Shown here one piece after another: positions 17,545-26,426 of a stretch of DNA of 64,000 nt. Made by a program: the position numbers and the translations under genes. The first letter of the stretch is position 1. Each line of letters opens with the position of its first letter. Source of the DNA: Clostridia bacterium (GTDB lineage Bacteria; Bacillota; Clostridia; Oscillospirales; CAG-382); assembly GCA_017456765.1 (NCBI GenBank), contig JAFTIR010000013.1, forward strand, positions 1-64,000. The letters run 5' to 3'. The notes below the pieces were generated by a model. The model searched no databases and had not been told where the DNA came from. It was given only the letters and a program-made list of their open reading frames with translations.

Positions 17545-17860
17545 TACTTTTTGAATGTAACCAAAGAGTTTTCGCCATCTGCGGATGGCGGGGTGTCACT
17601 TTTGACTCAGCAAAAGTAACCAAAACTGCCCACTCTGCAAAAAATTACCGCTACGCTTAGATTTTTTGCGAGCCGTGGAGGCTCATTCTCTACGGTATAT
17701 TGGCAAAAAACTTAGTTTTCTTCTCACTAATAAACGTGGTTTGCCTCGCAAAGCGAGGCTATAGCCTGCCAAGGGCAGGCAAACCACATATAGCAGTGGG
17801 AGAAAAGATATAAGTTTTCTCATAGCTTGCGTAGAGAGCTAAAAAGAGCCGCCACGAAAC
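17545..17860. repeat. Composite palindromic element between tig and clpP
   Basis: An inverted copy of the composite element. It contains CGCCATCTGCGGATGGCG, the TTACTTTTGCTGAGTC-type palindrome in reverse, GAGCCGTGGAGGCTC, GCCTCGCAAAGCGAGGC and GCCTGCCAAGGGCAGGC. It separates trigger factor from clpP and may affect their cotranscription. The remainder of the 17416-17923 gap shows no gene. Confidence 0.8.
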
Positions 17861-17923
17861 TCTCCCAAAGAAAAATACAAACTATACCAAAATAAGAACT
17901 AAACTAAGAAAGGAAGAATCACT

Positions 17924-18508
17924 ATGGCACTTGTACCAATGGTCGTTGAATAGACAGGACACGGAGAACGCTCCTTTGACATCTACTCAAGACTCTTAAA
18001 CGACAGAATCATTTTCCTCGCAGACGAGGTTAACGACACAACAGCTTCCCTCGTCGTTGCCCAGCTTCTCTATCTTGAAGCACAGGACCCCGACAAGGAT
18101 ATTGACCTTTACATCAACTCCCCCGGCGGCTCAATTTCCGCAGGCATGGCAATCTATGATACAATGAACTTCATCAAGTGCGATGTTTCCACAATCTGTA
18201 TAGGTATGGCGGCAAGCATGGGGGCATTCCTTCTCTCGGCAGGCGCCAAGGGCAAGAGAATTGCACTTCCCAACAGTGAAATCATGATTCACCAACCCTT
18301 AGGCGGCATGCAGGGTCAGGCAAGCGACATCAAAATTCACGCTGACCACATCATCCGCATCAAAGAAAAGATGAACAGAATTCTCGCCGAAAACACAGGC
18401 AAGTCCTACGAACAGGTTTGCCTTGATACCGACAGAGATAATTACCTGACAGCACAGCAGGCACTCGAATACGGTATTATCGACAAGGTTATCGACAAGA
18501 GAATCTAA
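17924..18508 (+). CDS. clpP: ATP-dependent Clp protease proteolytic subunit, with in-frame amber codon 10
   Basis: Read through TAG, this is a full-length ClpP (194 codons). It starts MALVPMVVE, then TAG at 17951-17953, then [19 protein letters not shown]. Every close ClpP has Gln at this position (VEQT), so one C-to-T change of CAG gives the stop. The catalytic Ser (GMAASMGAF) and His (IMIHQPLGG) are intact downstream. The ribosome binding site is AAGGAAG. No usable restart codon lies between codon 10 and the ATG at 18146, which would remove the N-terminal 74 residues. Either amber readthrough restores ClpP, or this copy is broken or a sequencing variant. clpX follows by 24 bp. Confidence 0.85.
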
Positions 18509-18532
18509 TCTAACGGAAGGAAATCCACTTAA

Positions 18533-19795
18533 ATGCCAACAGACACAAACAGCAAGGTCTGCTCATTCTGCGGCAAACGAGAAATCGACGCAGGCAGGCT
18601 AATCTACGGCCCGGGCGGTGTCAACATCTGCGATAGATGCGTATATCTTTGCGAAGAGCTTCTTGAGGGCATGGAATACGACGATGAAGCGGCGGCAGCG
18701 TCAGCAAAAGAGGACAAAAACAACTCTCTTTCAGAGCTTTCCCTCGACACGCTTCCCCGTCCCCGCGACATAAAGGCAGAGCTTGACAAGTATGTAATCG
18801 GTCAGGACAATGCAAAAAAGACACTTTCGGTTGCCGTTTACAACCACTACAAACGACTCTTGCATGAAAAGAGCAAGGGACAGGATGACATTGAAATCGG
18901 GAAGAGCAATGTTTTGCTTCTCGGACCTACGGGTGTAGGTAAAACACTTCTTGCTCAGACGCTCGCAAAGTTCCTGAAAGTCCCCTTTGCCATTGCCGAC
19001 GCAACAACACTTACAGAAGCAGGTTACGTAGGCGAGGACGTTGAAAATATTCTTCTCCGTCTTATTCAGGCGGCGGATTTTGATGTAAAAAAGGCGGAAT
19101 GCGGCATTATCTACATTGACGAAATCGACAAGATAAGCCGCAAGAGCGAAAACCGTTCAATAACCCGTGACGTTTCGGGCGAGGGCGTTCAGCAAGCACT
19201 TCTCAAAATCGTTGAGGGTACAACTGCAAACGTTCCACCCCAGGGCGGCAGAAAGCATCCCAATCAGGAATTTATCCAGATTAACACAAGGAACATTCTC
19301 TTTATCTGCGGCGGTGCTTTTGACGGCATTGAAGCGGTTATCGAAAAGAGAGTAAAGGAAAAGACCACCCTCGGCTTTGGTGCAGAAGTTAAGACAAAGG
19401 CAGAAAAGGAAAAGACGGATTTGCTGGGCCTTGCAGAGCCGGAGGACCTTGTAAAATACGGTCTTATCCCCGAGCTTGTGGGAAGAATCCCCCTTGTGGT
19501 AGCTCTCGAGCATTTAGACCGCGATGCACTTATCAAAATTCTGACAGAGCCTAAGAATGCTCTTACAAAGCAGTACGAAACCCTCTTCAAAATGGACGGC
19601 GTTTCCCTTTCCTTTGACAAAAAGGCATTGGAATTCATCGCCGAAAAGGCACAGGAAAGAAAGACGGGAGCGAGGGGACTTCGTTCCATTATCGAGCCTG
19701 TTATGACAGACCTTATGTACGAGCTTGACAAGGATACCTCAGAATGTAAAATCACAAAATCTCTTCTTGAAAAAAAGACGGCAAAAAAGAAATAA
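18533..19795 (+). CDS. clpX: ATP-dependent Clp protease ATP-binding subunit ClpX
   Basis: A 420-residue AAA+ unfoldase that feeds substrates, including tmRNA-tagged proteins, to ClpP. The N-terminal zinc-binding domain shows CSFCGK and [11 protein letters not shown]. Walker A is [10 protein letters not shown], Walker B is [10 protein letters not shown], and the C-terminal part carries the sensor-2 region ([14 protein letters not shown]). Length and domain order are normal. It has a GGAAGG site and lies 24 bp after clpP, with an intrinsic terminator after it. The gene is intact, unlike clpP upstream. Confidence 0.96.
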   Translation: MPTDTNSKVCSFCGKREIDAGRLIYGPGGVNICDRCVYLCEELLEGMEYDDEAAAASAKEDKNNSLSELSLDTLPRPRDIKAELDKYVIGQDNAKKTLSVAVYNHYKRLLHEKSKGQDDIEIGKSNVLLLGPTGVGKTLLAQTLAKFLKVPFAIADATTLTEAGYVGEDVENILLRLIQAADFDVKKAECGIIYIDEIDKISRKSENRSITRDVSGEGVQQALLKIVEGTTANVPPQGGRKHPNQEFIQINTRNILFICGGAFDGIEAVIEKRVKEKTTLGFGAEVKTKAEKEKTDLLGLAEPEDLVKYGLIPELVGRIPLVVALEHLDRDALIKILTEPKNALTKQYETLFKMDGVSLSFDKKALEFIAEKAQERKTGARGLRSIIEPVMTDLMYELDKDTSECKITKSLLEKKTAKKK

Positions 19796-19799
19796 TTTA

Positions 19800-19826
19800 A
19801 GGGAGTGAATTTCACTCCCTTTTTTG
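19800..19826 (+). terminator. Terminator after clpX
   Basis: GGGAGTGAA pairs with TTCACTCCC (19801-19819), followed by a T-run. Confidence 0.8.
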
Positions 19827-19832
19827 TGCATA

Positions 19833-19866
19833 TGAAAAAGCCGAGGCGTTATGCCCCGGCTTTAAA
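19833..19866 (-). terminator. Terminator of the zinc-ribbon membrane protein gene
   Basis: AAAGCCGAGGC (19837-19847) pairs with GCCCCGGCTTT (19853-19863) with one mismatch. On the minus strand it is followed by T-rich sequence, ten bases after the stop codon. Confidence 0.7.
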
Positions 19867-19875
19867 ATTATTCAA

Positions 19876-21789
19876 TTACCATTCGCTGTTTCTTCCAACC
19901 GAAGACACGCTGAACCAATCAGCTTCTGCATCTTCTTCAACTACAACGTAGCTCATAGGATGAACAAGACTCTTTACATCTTCGTCAACAACAGTATCCT
20001 TGCCGGACTTACCTGTGTTGAGAACAAGCTCGTCATCTTCGTTGATGTAGTAGATAATGCTGTCGTTGACGATTACTGCACGCTTAACGTCTTCAGCAAT
20101 TGTTACAACCTTCTTGCCGTCAAACTTTGCAAGAGAATATACATCGTCCTCAGAGTTATAATCAGCTCCGAAATAGAACTTGCCGTTCTTGTTTGCCCAG
20201 ATGAAGTTGTAAACCTCTGCATCAATTTCGGTAGCTTCCTTGCCGCCTGTGTATACAGAGTATTCGTCGCTGTCATGCTTGATGAATACTGTTTCCTTGT
20301 TGAATGCTTCAGCATAATCTGTATAAACACTCATTACATCTTCAGCAATTGTTGTTCCCTTGCTAAAGTCGATGCCCTTCTTTGTAATTGCGTACTTGAT
20401 AAGCTCGCCCTTACCTTCGTCATCAACCTCTTCGATTGTATAGAAGCTGTCTTCTGTGTAATCGTATGTTACAAGCTCATCGTCTTCTTCGGGAATTTCG
20501 ATTTCAACAAACTTATCGTAGTCTGCACGAACATAGCTTGTGTACTTAACCTTATCATCGTCATATTCGGATGTAACAATGACCTTTTCGCCACTGTAGT
20601 AGGAATCACCGAAATCTTCAACGAGAAGCTTTGCCTTCTTGCCGTCTACATAGTAGAGGTTATATTCGTAATCGGAATAATAGCTGTCTTCGTCTTCCTT
20701 GATTTCCTTCTGTGTAACTGCGTAGAAGTGTCTGTTTTCCTTTTCGTCTTCTATCCAGTTTATATATACAACATCGTTATCAAGACCGCTTACTTCAACT
20801 TCCTCGCCTGTACCCTTCTGGTAGTAAAGATTGTCCTTCTTTACGTAGTAGAGAGCACTGTAGTTGCTGTCTACCCAGGAGTAATCATCAGCACCCGACA
20901 CGAGATCTTCTGCCTTGTCGTTCTTGCCTGTTCCGCAAAGGCTGATTGTATACTGTGTATCGTATGTTTCTTCGTCCTGCTTTGTTTCAACAAGTCTTAT
21001 CTTCTTGCCGTTTTCGCTGAAGCCATAGTAGAATTCGCCCTTCTTGGCGATTTCATTGTGGATTTTATCAACGCCGGTTGAATAGATAACTTCACCGTCA
21101 TCGTTCTTGTAAACAACAGCCTTGTAGTCGCTTGAAACTGTGTACTCAACTACGTCCTTACCCATCTTCATTTCATTATTGCCGTTTCTGCCACACTTGT
21201 AAAGTGTACCGTTCTTTAAATAGAAGACTGTCTTTCCGTCGGGAGTAATCTGATATTCGGAAACACCCTTTGCAATCTGTGTGTTGGCTTCGGGATTCTT
21301 CTTGGATACTGCTCTGTAATAGAGGTCAAATTCGCCGCCGTCGGGATCCATACCGAAGAATATGTACTTACCGTCAGCTGTAATCTGAATTGAACCGCCA
21401 AGATCTTCTATGTCTGCTACAACAATGCCTTCCTTCTTGCCGGGCATAAGGAACTTTCCTTCATCGTCTGTTGAATAAACTAAAGGAAGAGCCTTAGGGT
21501 TAATTGTCTTTCCGCCGAAGCAGGACTTAAGACCGGATATTGCAAGAATTGCAACAACCACAATCAAAGCAATAACAATGATCTTCTTCAAGAGACCCTT
21601 ATCAGCCTTCTTTACTGCTGCTGCCGCCTGAGCAACTGCTTCGCTTCCTGCTGTAGCTACAGACTGAACCACGTTTTCCTTTGCAGGTTCTTCTGCCGCA
21701 GGAGCAGCCTGTTCTTCAACCTTTGCGCCACATACGTTGCAGAACTTTGCGTCATCTGCGAGCTCGTTCTGACAATTTAAACATTTCAT
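19876..21789 (-). CDS. Zinc-ribbon membrane protein with beta-propeller-like extracellular region
   Basis: A 637-residue protein. Residues 1-25 form a double-Cys zinc ribbon (CLNCQNELADDAKFCNVCG). A low-complexity Ala-rich linker and one membrane segment (about 68-88, KIIVIALIVVVAILAISGL) follow. The remaining 540 residues are acidic and Tyr-rich, with repeated blade-like units such as ITADGKYIFFG, ITPDGKTVFYL and YYVKKDNLYYQ, suggesting a TolB/DUF5050-like beta-propeller. The start chosen is the ATG at 21789, eight bases after GGAG. Its role is unknown; it could sense or scaffold at the cell surface. Confidence 0.75.
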   Translation of the reverse strand: MKCLNCQNELADDAKFCNVCGAKVEEQAAPAAEEPAKENVVQSVATAGSEAVAQAAAAVKKADKGLLKKIIVIALIVVVAILAISGLKSCFGGKTINPKALPLVYSTDDEGKFLMPGKKEGIVVADIEDLGGSIQITADGKYIFFGMDPDGGEFDLYYRAVSKKNPEANTQIAKGVSEYQITPDGKTVFYLKNGTLYKCGRNGNNEMKMGKDVVEYTVSSDYKAVVYKNDDGEVIYSTGVDKIHNEIAKKGEFYYGFSENGKKIRLVETKQDEETYDTQYTISLCGTGKNDKAEDLVSGADDYSWVDSNYSALYYVKKDNLYYQKGTGEEVEVSGLDNDVVYINWIEDEKENRHFYAVTQKEIKEDEDSYYSDYEYNLYYVDGKKAKLLVEDFGDSYYSGEKVIVTSEYDDDKVKYTSYVRADYDKFVEIEIPEEDDELVTYDYTEDSFYTIEEVDDEGKGELIKYAITKKGIDFSKGTTIAEDVMSVYTDYAEAFNKETVFIKHDSDEYSVYTGGKEATEIDAEVYNFIWANKNGKFYFGADYNSEDDVYSLAKFDGKKVVTIAEDVKRAVIVNDSIIYYINEDDELVLNTGKSGKDTVVDEDVKSLVHPMSYVVVEEDAEADWFSVSSVGRNSEW

Positions 21790-21829
21790 AAAACACACTC
21801 CGTTTCTTATTATTTTAAATGTTTAGTTA

Positions 21830-21858
21830 ATTATAAAACATTTTACTACTTTTGTCAA
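21830..21858 (-). promoter_or_regulatory. Promoter of the zinc-ribbon membrane protein gene
   Basis: On the minus strand TTGACA (21853-21858), a 17-bp spacer and TATAAT (21830-21835). Confidence 0.75.
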
Positions 21859-21887
21859 CATTTATTCACAAAATAAAAGCCTGTTTT

Positions 21888-22244
21888 TCATTTTTTTCCA
21901 AAAAAAGTGCCGTCAAGACAGTTTTCGAGGGTTATTCCCGAAAGGGGTTCAAAAACGTACTCGCATAGTGCAGGAAACCTGCTTGTGACAGAGTCGGGAT
22001 TTGAAATCAGCTTTATTTTTTCAGCGCGTTTCAGTCTTTTTATGGCGTATTCCAGCTTTGCCGCCACCTTGTAGTGTTCAGTCCTCCAAACAGTCACAAT
22101 CTCTATCGGCTTATGGCTTCGCATATATTTTGCATGGGAGGTTCCGCTTCCGTCAAGGTGATTTTTCATGCGTTTTTCAAGGTCGTTTGTAATACCGGTA
22201 TAGAGAGAGCCGTCATCACACCGTACGATATATACATATGCCAT
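21888..22244 (-). CDS. GIY-YIG nuclease family protein
   Basis: A 118-residue protein. Its first 80 residues are a GIY-YIG domain of the small UPF0213/YhbQ type: YVYIVRCDDGSLYTGITND holds the two motifs, followed by HKPIEIVTVWRTEHYK and the KLEYAIKRLKRAEK helix with its Glu. Such proteins may act in DNA repair or structure-specific cleavage. The extra 30 C-terminal residues (VFEPLSGITLENCLDGTFF) are not part of the minimal domain. It stands alone just upstream of ssrA, on the opposite strand. Confidence 0.82.
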   Translation of the reverse strand: MAYVYIVRCDDGSLYTGITNDLEKRMKNHLDGSGTSHAKYMRSHKPIEIVTVWRTEHYKVAAKLEYAIKRLKRAEKIKLISNPDSVTSRFPALCEYVFEPLSGITLENCLDGTFFGKK

Positions 22245-22369
22245 AAACTCACCGCCTAAAACTCAGAAAAAATACAATCTTTTGTCAAGCAGGATTATAC
22301 CACACCCAAAGGCAAAAAGCAACAAAAATGTTCTTTAAGGCTTACGACACATAGCGACGTCTTTTTTTC

Positions 22370-22401
22370 TTGACTTTTGGCTATAATAATGATATTATAA
22401 T
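22370..22401 (+). promoter_or_regulatory. Promoter of ssrA
   Basis: TTGACT (22370-22375), a 17-bp spacer and TATTAT (22393-22398), overlapping TATAAT (22396-22401). The mature tmRNA begins about 20 bp downstream. Confidence 0.75.
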
Positions 22402-22419
22402 AGAGTACAAAAAATTCAT

Positions 22420-22771
22420 GGGGGCGTAAAGGTTTCGACGGGGATTTTGAAGTACGCTAAGCGAGCAGGAATGCAGGCGGCCTTTATAGGACTGCACATT
22501 AAATATAAACGCTAACAATAATAGATTAGCTTACGCTGCCTAAGTGCGCGTCATCGACCCGGGGAGTACCGCGGCCCCGGCTTCGGTGTCACATCAGCGG
22601 TGAACGTGAACATTTCTAAGCTTTGCGATTTGTCATGACCTTATGAAGCTACTCGTTTTCACAGTTTGTTTGTTGTCAGTGATTAAGGGGAATTTTAACA
22701 GCAAACTACGCTCGTAGAAAGGTGTATGAATGGGTTTTCGGACGCGAGTTCGACTCTCGCCGCCTCCACCA
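22420..22771 (+). ncRNA. ssrA: Transfer-messenger RNA (tmRNA)
   Basis: The 5' end GGGGGCGTAAAGGTTTCGAC and the 3' end GTTCGACTCTCGCCGCCTCC plus ACCA pair as the tRNA-like acceptor, with a T-arm and encoded CCA. The mRNA-like part begins at GCTAACAATAAT and encodes ANNNRLAYAA-stop, so with the resume alanine the tag ends in a typical ClpXP degron. It rescues stalled ribosomes and tags nascent chains for ClpXP. Its 3' end also serves as an attachment-site-like sequence, copied at 31.90 and 34.45 kb. Confidence 0.97.
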
Positions 22772-22940
22772 AAAATCCCGAACGGTCTGCGTTTGGGATT
22801 TTTACCTTTTACCTCTTACTTCTTCCCTCTTACCTCGGGATTTTTGGGAAGTAAGAAGTAATAGGTAAGAAGTAATAAGTATAAGTTAATCCCACATAGA
22901 AAAGCTTTGTTTCTATGTGGGACTTTGCTTTTTGTGGGGG
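22758..22940 (+). repeat. ssrA 3'-end repeat, copy 1 (attachment-site-like)
   Basis: It begins with the CGCCGCCTCCACCA end of tmRNA. It includes the ssrA terminator (22767-22804), a T/C-rich then A/G-rich inverted pair around CGGGATTTTTGGG, and a hairpin with CCCACATAGAAA. About 180 bp recur nearly unchanged at 31903 and 34448. Copy 1 is the functional tmRNA end. Confidence 0.9.
22767..22804 (+). terminator. ssrA terminator
   Basis: AAAAATCCCGAACG pairs with CGTTTGGGATTTTT around a short loop. It directly follows the encoded CCA and is duplicated with each att-like copy. Confidence 0.8.
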
Positions 22941-23054
22941 TGGATGGACTTTGCAAAACAAGTTTGCAAAAACAGGTAAAATTAAGGGGGATACGTATTT
23001 GCACGGTGTCCGTTACGATAATAAAAAGTTTTTATGTTTTATTGTTATACGGTA

Positions 23055-23083
23055 TTTACTTTTAAAGTACTTGGTGCTATAAT
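23055..23083 (+). promoter_or_regulatory. Promoter of the riboswitch-controlled corrinoid operon
   Basis: TTTACT (23055-23060), a 17-bp spacer and TATAAT (23078-23083). Transcription would begin near 23090, just before the riboswitch. Confidence 0.7.
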
Positions 23084-23111
23084 ACCCATATAATTTAATA
23101 TCCACACAAAG

Positions 23112-23292
23112 TGTCGTCCGTACCGCAGAGAAAAAGGTACGGTCGGTGAAAAGGGAACGCGGTGAGAATCCGCGACGATACCAGTCGCTGTATGCATTCA
23201 AGAAATAAACAACGGCGAAAGCCGGTCATTGGGAAACTGAGAAGGCTTGTTTATTTCGCTTGAGAATGTAAGTCAGAAGACCTGCTTTGATA
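23112..23292 (+). promoter_or_regulatory. Cobalamin riboswitch
   Basis: The conserved blocks of the cobalamin aptamer appear in order: CGGTGAAAAGGGAA, CGCGGTGAGAATCCGCG, ACGATACCAGTCGCTGTATG, GCCGGTCATTGGGAAACTGA and the B12-box-like AAGTCAGAAGACCTGC near 23270-23285. A terminator follows at 23430-23463, so control is probably transcriptional, with expression when cobalamin is scarce. It precedes the surface protein and ECF genes. Confidence 0.9.
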
Positions 23293-23427
23293 CTTTTTCC
23301 GTACGTGATTTTTCATAGGAAGAGGTTTTCTGTTCGGCGCTGAACTTTGCTGGTAAAAAAACGAAGTTCTCAGGGCTTTCTTTGTTATTGTCTTTTTGCC
23401 AAAACGGAATGTGGTGTACGGGAAAAC

Positions 23428-23466
23428 TGCCGTAGTAACTTGATTGTTACTGCGGTTTTTTGTTTT
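23428..23466 (+). terminator. Riboswitch expression-platform terminator
   Basis: CCGTAGTAAC (23430-23439) pairs with GTTACTGCGG (23446-23455), followed by TTTTTTG. It sits after the aptamer and before the first gene. Confidence 0.8.
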
Positions 23467-23492
23467 GTCCCGATTTTTGGAGGTGATCGCCT

Positions 23493-23531
23493 ATGTCCCG
23501 GTATTGGCATAGAAATAAAAACAAAAATTAG
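23493..23531 (+). CDS. Possible 12-codon leader peptide
   Basis: A very strong GGAGGTGATC site (23479-23488) precedes ATG and a short frame encoding MSRYWHRNKNKN, ending in TAG 15 bp before the first surface-protein gene. It lies after the riboswitch terminator and has its own ribosome binding site. It might couple translation to the next gene, or be fortuitous. Confidence 0.35.
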   Translation: MSRYWHRNKNKN

Positions 23532-23546
23532 AAAGGAAAATTAAAA

Positions 23547-26354
23547 ATGAATCGCACAAAATTTTTATCACTGTTTCTTTGTTTGATTATGCTGTTTGGC
23601 ATATTTCCGATTTCATCGGCGCCGATACCTGTAATGGTTAATGATTCAGCTTTTGACTTTGAGGTTGGTGCTTTGTTGGCCGATGAAGAGGGCGATGTTG
23701 AACAAAATGATGTTTCAGATGTTTTTAGCATAATCAGTGAAGGCATAGGACTTTCTGCAGCATATCTTGGTGATGAGCTTGAAGAATTTCATCGTAATGG
23801 TTCAGTTGCCTATGGCCTTGAGTGGCATGTTATTTCTCTGCTCAGAGCCGGAAAGACAATTGATGATGAAATACTTCTTGAATACTACAATTCATTGGTT
23901 GAAACTGTTAAAGGGTGGACTGTTGAAACAACTCCCACAAATATTGAAAGATGCGCTCTTGCAATATCGGCTATGGATAAAGACATCACAGATGTAGACG
24001 GCGTAAATTTAGCAGAGCTCATTTACAACAACACTGCGCTTGAAACGGGATCCAATAAACTGGTTTTTGCACTTCTTGCCCTTGACGCAGCAGGTGTAGA
24101 AATACCTGAAAATGCGCTTTGGAGCAGAGATGCAATTATTACCGAGCTTTTAAAGTACCAAACATCAGACGGAGCCTTTGGCCTTGCTTTAGATAACCTT
24201 GTTTCTGATGTTGATATGACTGCTATGTGTATTCAGTCGTTAGCACCCTATACAGGATTTGAAAACGTAAATGATGCTGTAAATGATGCGGTTGAATACC
24301 TTAAAAGAACTGCTTCCGAAGAATTTGATTACTTAAATAATGCATACTCAACAGCCCAGGTTTTGTTGGCACTTTCGTGTCTTGGAATCGATGTTACAGA
24401 TTCTGACAGTGGTTTTGGAAACGGGGAGGATGAAAACATTGTTACTGCTCTTGGAAAATACAAGAGTGAAAACACAAACGGATATATCAGTGAAAACGGT
24501 GTTCTTTCTTCATCTGCAACATATCAGGTTATGCAGGCGTATGATGCATACAGAAAAGCATTCAAGGAGAACCTTTCCTACTGGGACTTTTCCGTAAAAG
24601 GACAGATATATGATGATGGCGGAGAAAACGAAGGAGAAGCTGATAACGATGAACAAGAAGCAGCTTCGGCAAACGTTTATGTTACTTTGGTTTCTGATGC
24701 AAGTGTTGTTACAGACAAAAACGGAGAATATGTAGCTGCAGCCAAAGTTACAGTTGCAGACCTTGACAAAAACGGCATACATACAGTTGATGAGGTACTG
24801 TATGCTGCACACGAAGCCTACTACGATGGTGGTGCGCAAGAAGGATATGCTTCGCAAAATACAGCACATGGCTTGTCAGTTGCAAAGCTTTGGGGCAAGG
24901 GTAGCCTTGAAGCACCTACATCGTGCGGATACTACCTTAATAACAATAGCTGTTGGAGTCTTGCCGATGAAGTAAAAGAAGGCGATTATATTGTTGCTTT
25001 TAATTACTATGATACAATCGGATGGAGCGATTCTTATGCTTATTTTGATGTAAATACTACAGAGGTTAATAAAGGCAAGACAGTTACTTTGACCTTGAAC
25101 TGCCTTGGATATGATGCCTCATGGAATATTGTTTCATCACCCTGTAAGGGAGCAAATGTGGAAATTCTTGGAAGCAACAACAGTGCACAGAAGGTATTAA
25201 CTACAAATAAAAACGGAAAGGTAAAGATTAACTTTCCGAAATCAGCGAAAGCCGGAGATTATTATGTGGTTGCATGCAAAGATGATAACAGCATTGTTCC
25301 GTGCGTTTGCAGAATAACCGTTAAGGATACAAATAATACTGTAGGTTCAGGCACTGCCAAGGACATTAAGGTTTATATCAAGATTTCAGATCCCGAGGGT
25401 GAAACATACCTGAAAAAAGTGTCGTATTCGGTTAAAAAAGGAACGACAGCTTTCGAACTTCTCGAAAAAACCGGGCTTGATATTGATGTTTCTCGCAGCG
25501 TATACGGAATGTATGTTTCGGGAATTGAAGATCTAGCGGAATTTGATGAGGGAGAAGGAAGCGGATGGATGTATCGTGTAAACAGAAAGTTTCCGAGCAT
25601 TTCTTCGTCTATGTATGCTCTTTCCAAAGGAGATTATGTTGAATGGCTTTATACAAGGGACTTTGGTGAAGACTTGGGACAATCAAAATCTTCAGGTGTT
25701 TCTTCGTCAAAATCAGATAAAGAAGACGTCGAGGAAGAAATAACAGATGTTCCGCAAAATACCGACAAAACACAGGAAGAAGCGCAGAAGAATGTTTTCG
25801 GTGATACAACATTTGCAGATGTGAAATCAGATAATTGGTACTACGATTCGGTAAAATATGTGTATGAAAATAATCTCATGCAAGGCACGGATAACGGATT
25901 TGAGCCGGACAGCAATATGTCAAGAGCAATGCTTGTAACGGTTCTCTACAGAATGGATAATGGTACCAAGAGCGAATACACACATCTTTTCAGTGATGTT
26001 TCCAAAGAAAAGTGGTATGCTGATGCTGTATCATGGGCAGTTTCAAATGGTATTATAAAGGGTGTTACCGAAACTGAATTTGCGCCTGACAGTGATGTGT
26101 CAAGGGAACAGATGGCTCTTATTATGTATCGTTTTGCCAAAATGAAGGGCTATGATGTAAACGGCACGGAAGATGTTTCGGCATTTTCCGACGTTGATAA
26201 CGTAAGCGAGTGGGCAATCGATGCCGTAAAGTGGGCAAAAAATCATGAACTTATAAATGGTACCGATAAATTCTCTTTGTCCCCCAAAGCTTCAGCAACA
26301 AGAGCACAGATAGCAACAATTATTATGCGTTTTTGCGAAAACCTGGCAAAATAA
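23547..26354 (+). CDS. S-layer-anchored intrinsic-factor/transcobalamin-like surface protein
   Basis: A 935-residue secreted protein. A signal peptide covers residues 1-25. An alpha/alpha-toroid (prenyltransferase/squalene-cyclase-like repeats such as YQTSDGAFGLALDNLVSDVD) spans about 60-341, a beta domain about 375-505, and an Ig-like region about 510-590. A DUF4430 domain spans about 605-711 (GSGWMYRVNRKFPSISSSMY, then GDYVEWLYTRDFGEDLG). Three SLH repeats occupy 755-935. Animal intrinsic factor and transcobalamin combine the same toroid with a C-terminal domain of the DUF4430 type. With a cobalamin riboswitch upstream and an ECF importer downstream, it should capture corrinoids at the cell surface. 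Direct binding is not shown. Confidence 0.85.
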   Translation: MNRTKFLSLFLCLIMLFGIFPISSAPIPVMVNDSAFDFEVGALLADEEGDVEQNDVSDVFSIISEGIGLSAAYLGDELEEFHRNGSVAYGLEWHVISLLRAGKTIDDEILLEYYNSLVETVKGWTVETTPTNIERCALAISAMDKDITDVDGVNLAELIYNNTALETGSNKLVFALLALDAAGVEIPENALWSRDAIITELLKYQTSDGAFGLALDNLVSDVDMTAMCIQSLAPYTGFENVNDAVNDAVEYLKRTASEEFDYLNNAYSTAQVLLALSCLGIDVTDSDSGFGNGEDENIVTALGKYKSENTNGYISENGVLSSSATYQVMQAYDAYRKAFKENLSYWDFSVKGQIYDDGGENEGEADNDEQEAASANVYVTLVSDASVVTDKNGEYVAAAKVTVADLDKNGIHTVDEVLYAAHEAYYDGGAQEGYASQNTAHGLSVAKLWGKGSLEAPTSCGYYLNNNSCWSLADEVKEGDYIVAFNYYDTIGWSDSYAYFDVNTTEVNKGKTVTLTLNCLGYDASWNIVSSPCKGANVEILGSNNSAQKVLTTNKNGKVKINFPKSAKAGDYYVVACKDDNSIVPCVCRITVKDTNNTVGSGTAKDIKVYIKISDPEGETYLKKVSYSVKKGTTAFELLEKTGLDIDVSRSVYGMYVSGIEDLAEFDEGEGSGWMYRVNRKFPSISSSMYALSKGDYVEWLYTRDFGEDLGQSKSSGVSSSKSDKEDVEEEITDVPQNTDKTQEEAQKNVFGDTTFADVKSDNWYYDSVKYVYENNLMQGTDNGFEPDSNMSRAMLVTVLYRMDNGTKSEYTHLFSDVSKEKWYADAVSWAVSNGIIKGVTETEFAPDSDVSREQMALIMYRFAKMKGYDVNGTEDVSAFSDVDNVSEWAIDAVKWAKNHELINGTDKFSLSPKASATRAQIATIIMRFCENLAK

Positions 26355-26374
26355 ATCTTATTTTAATGGCATAG

Positions 26375-26400
26375 GACAGCAGAAGCAATCTTCTGCTGTC
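26375..26400 (+). other. Intercistronic hairpin
   Basis: GACAGCAGAAG and CTTCTGCTGTC form a perfect 11-bp stem with a CAAT loop but no T-run. It is more likely an mRNA-stabilising or processing element than a terminator. Confidence 0.5.
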
Positions 26401-26426
26401 TGTATTCGATATAAATCGGGAGCGTA

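Noticed and set aside
18146-18508. clpP starting at the internal ATG at 18146
   Set aside because: It would lack 74 N-terminal residues including the axial-loop and handle region. No ribosome binding site precedes it, while family-like sequence continues upstream to the ATG at 17924.
19960-21081. Long plus-strand frame (373 codons) opposite the zinc-ribbon membrane protein
   Set aside because: It is a shadow of the minus-strand gene, with low-complexity Val/Leu/Cys composition and no ribosome binding site.
23112-23292. FMN or THF riboswitch instead of cobalamin
   Set aside because: The ordered blocks with AAGTCAGAAGACCTGC and GCGGTGAGAATCCGC are specific to the cobalamin aptamer.
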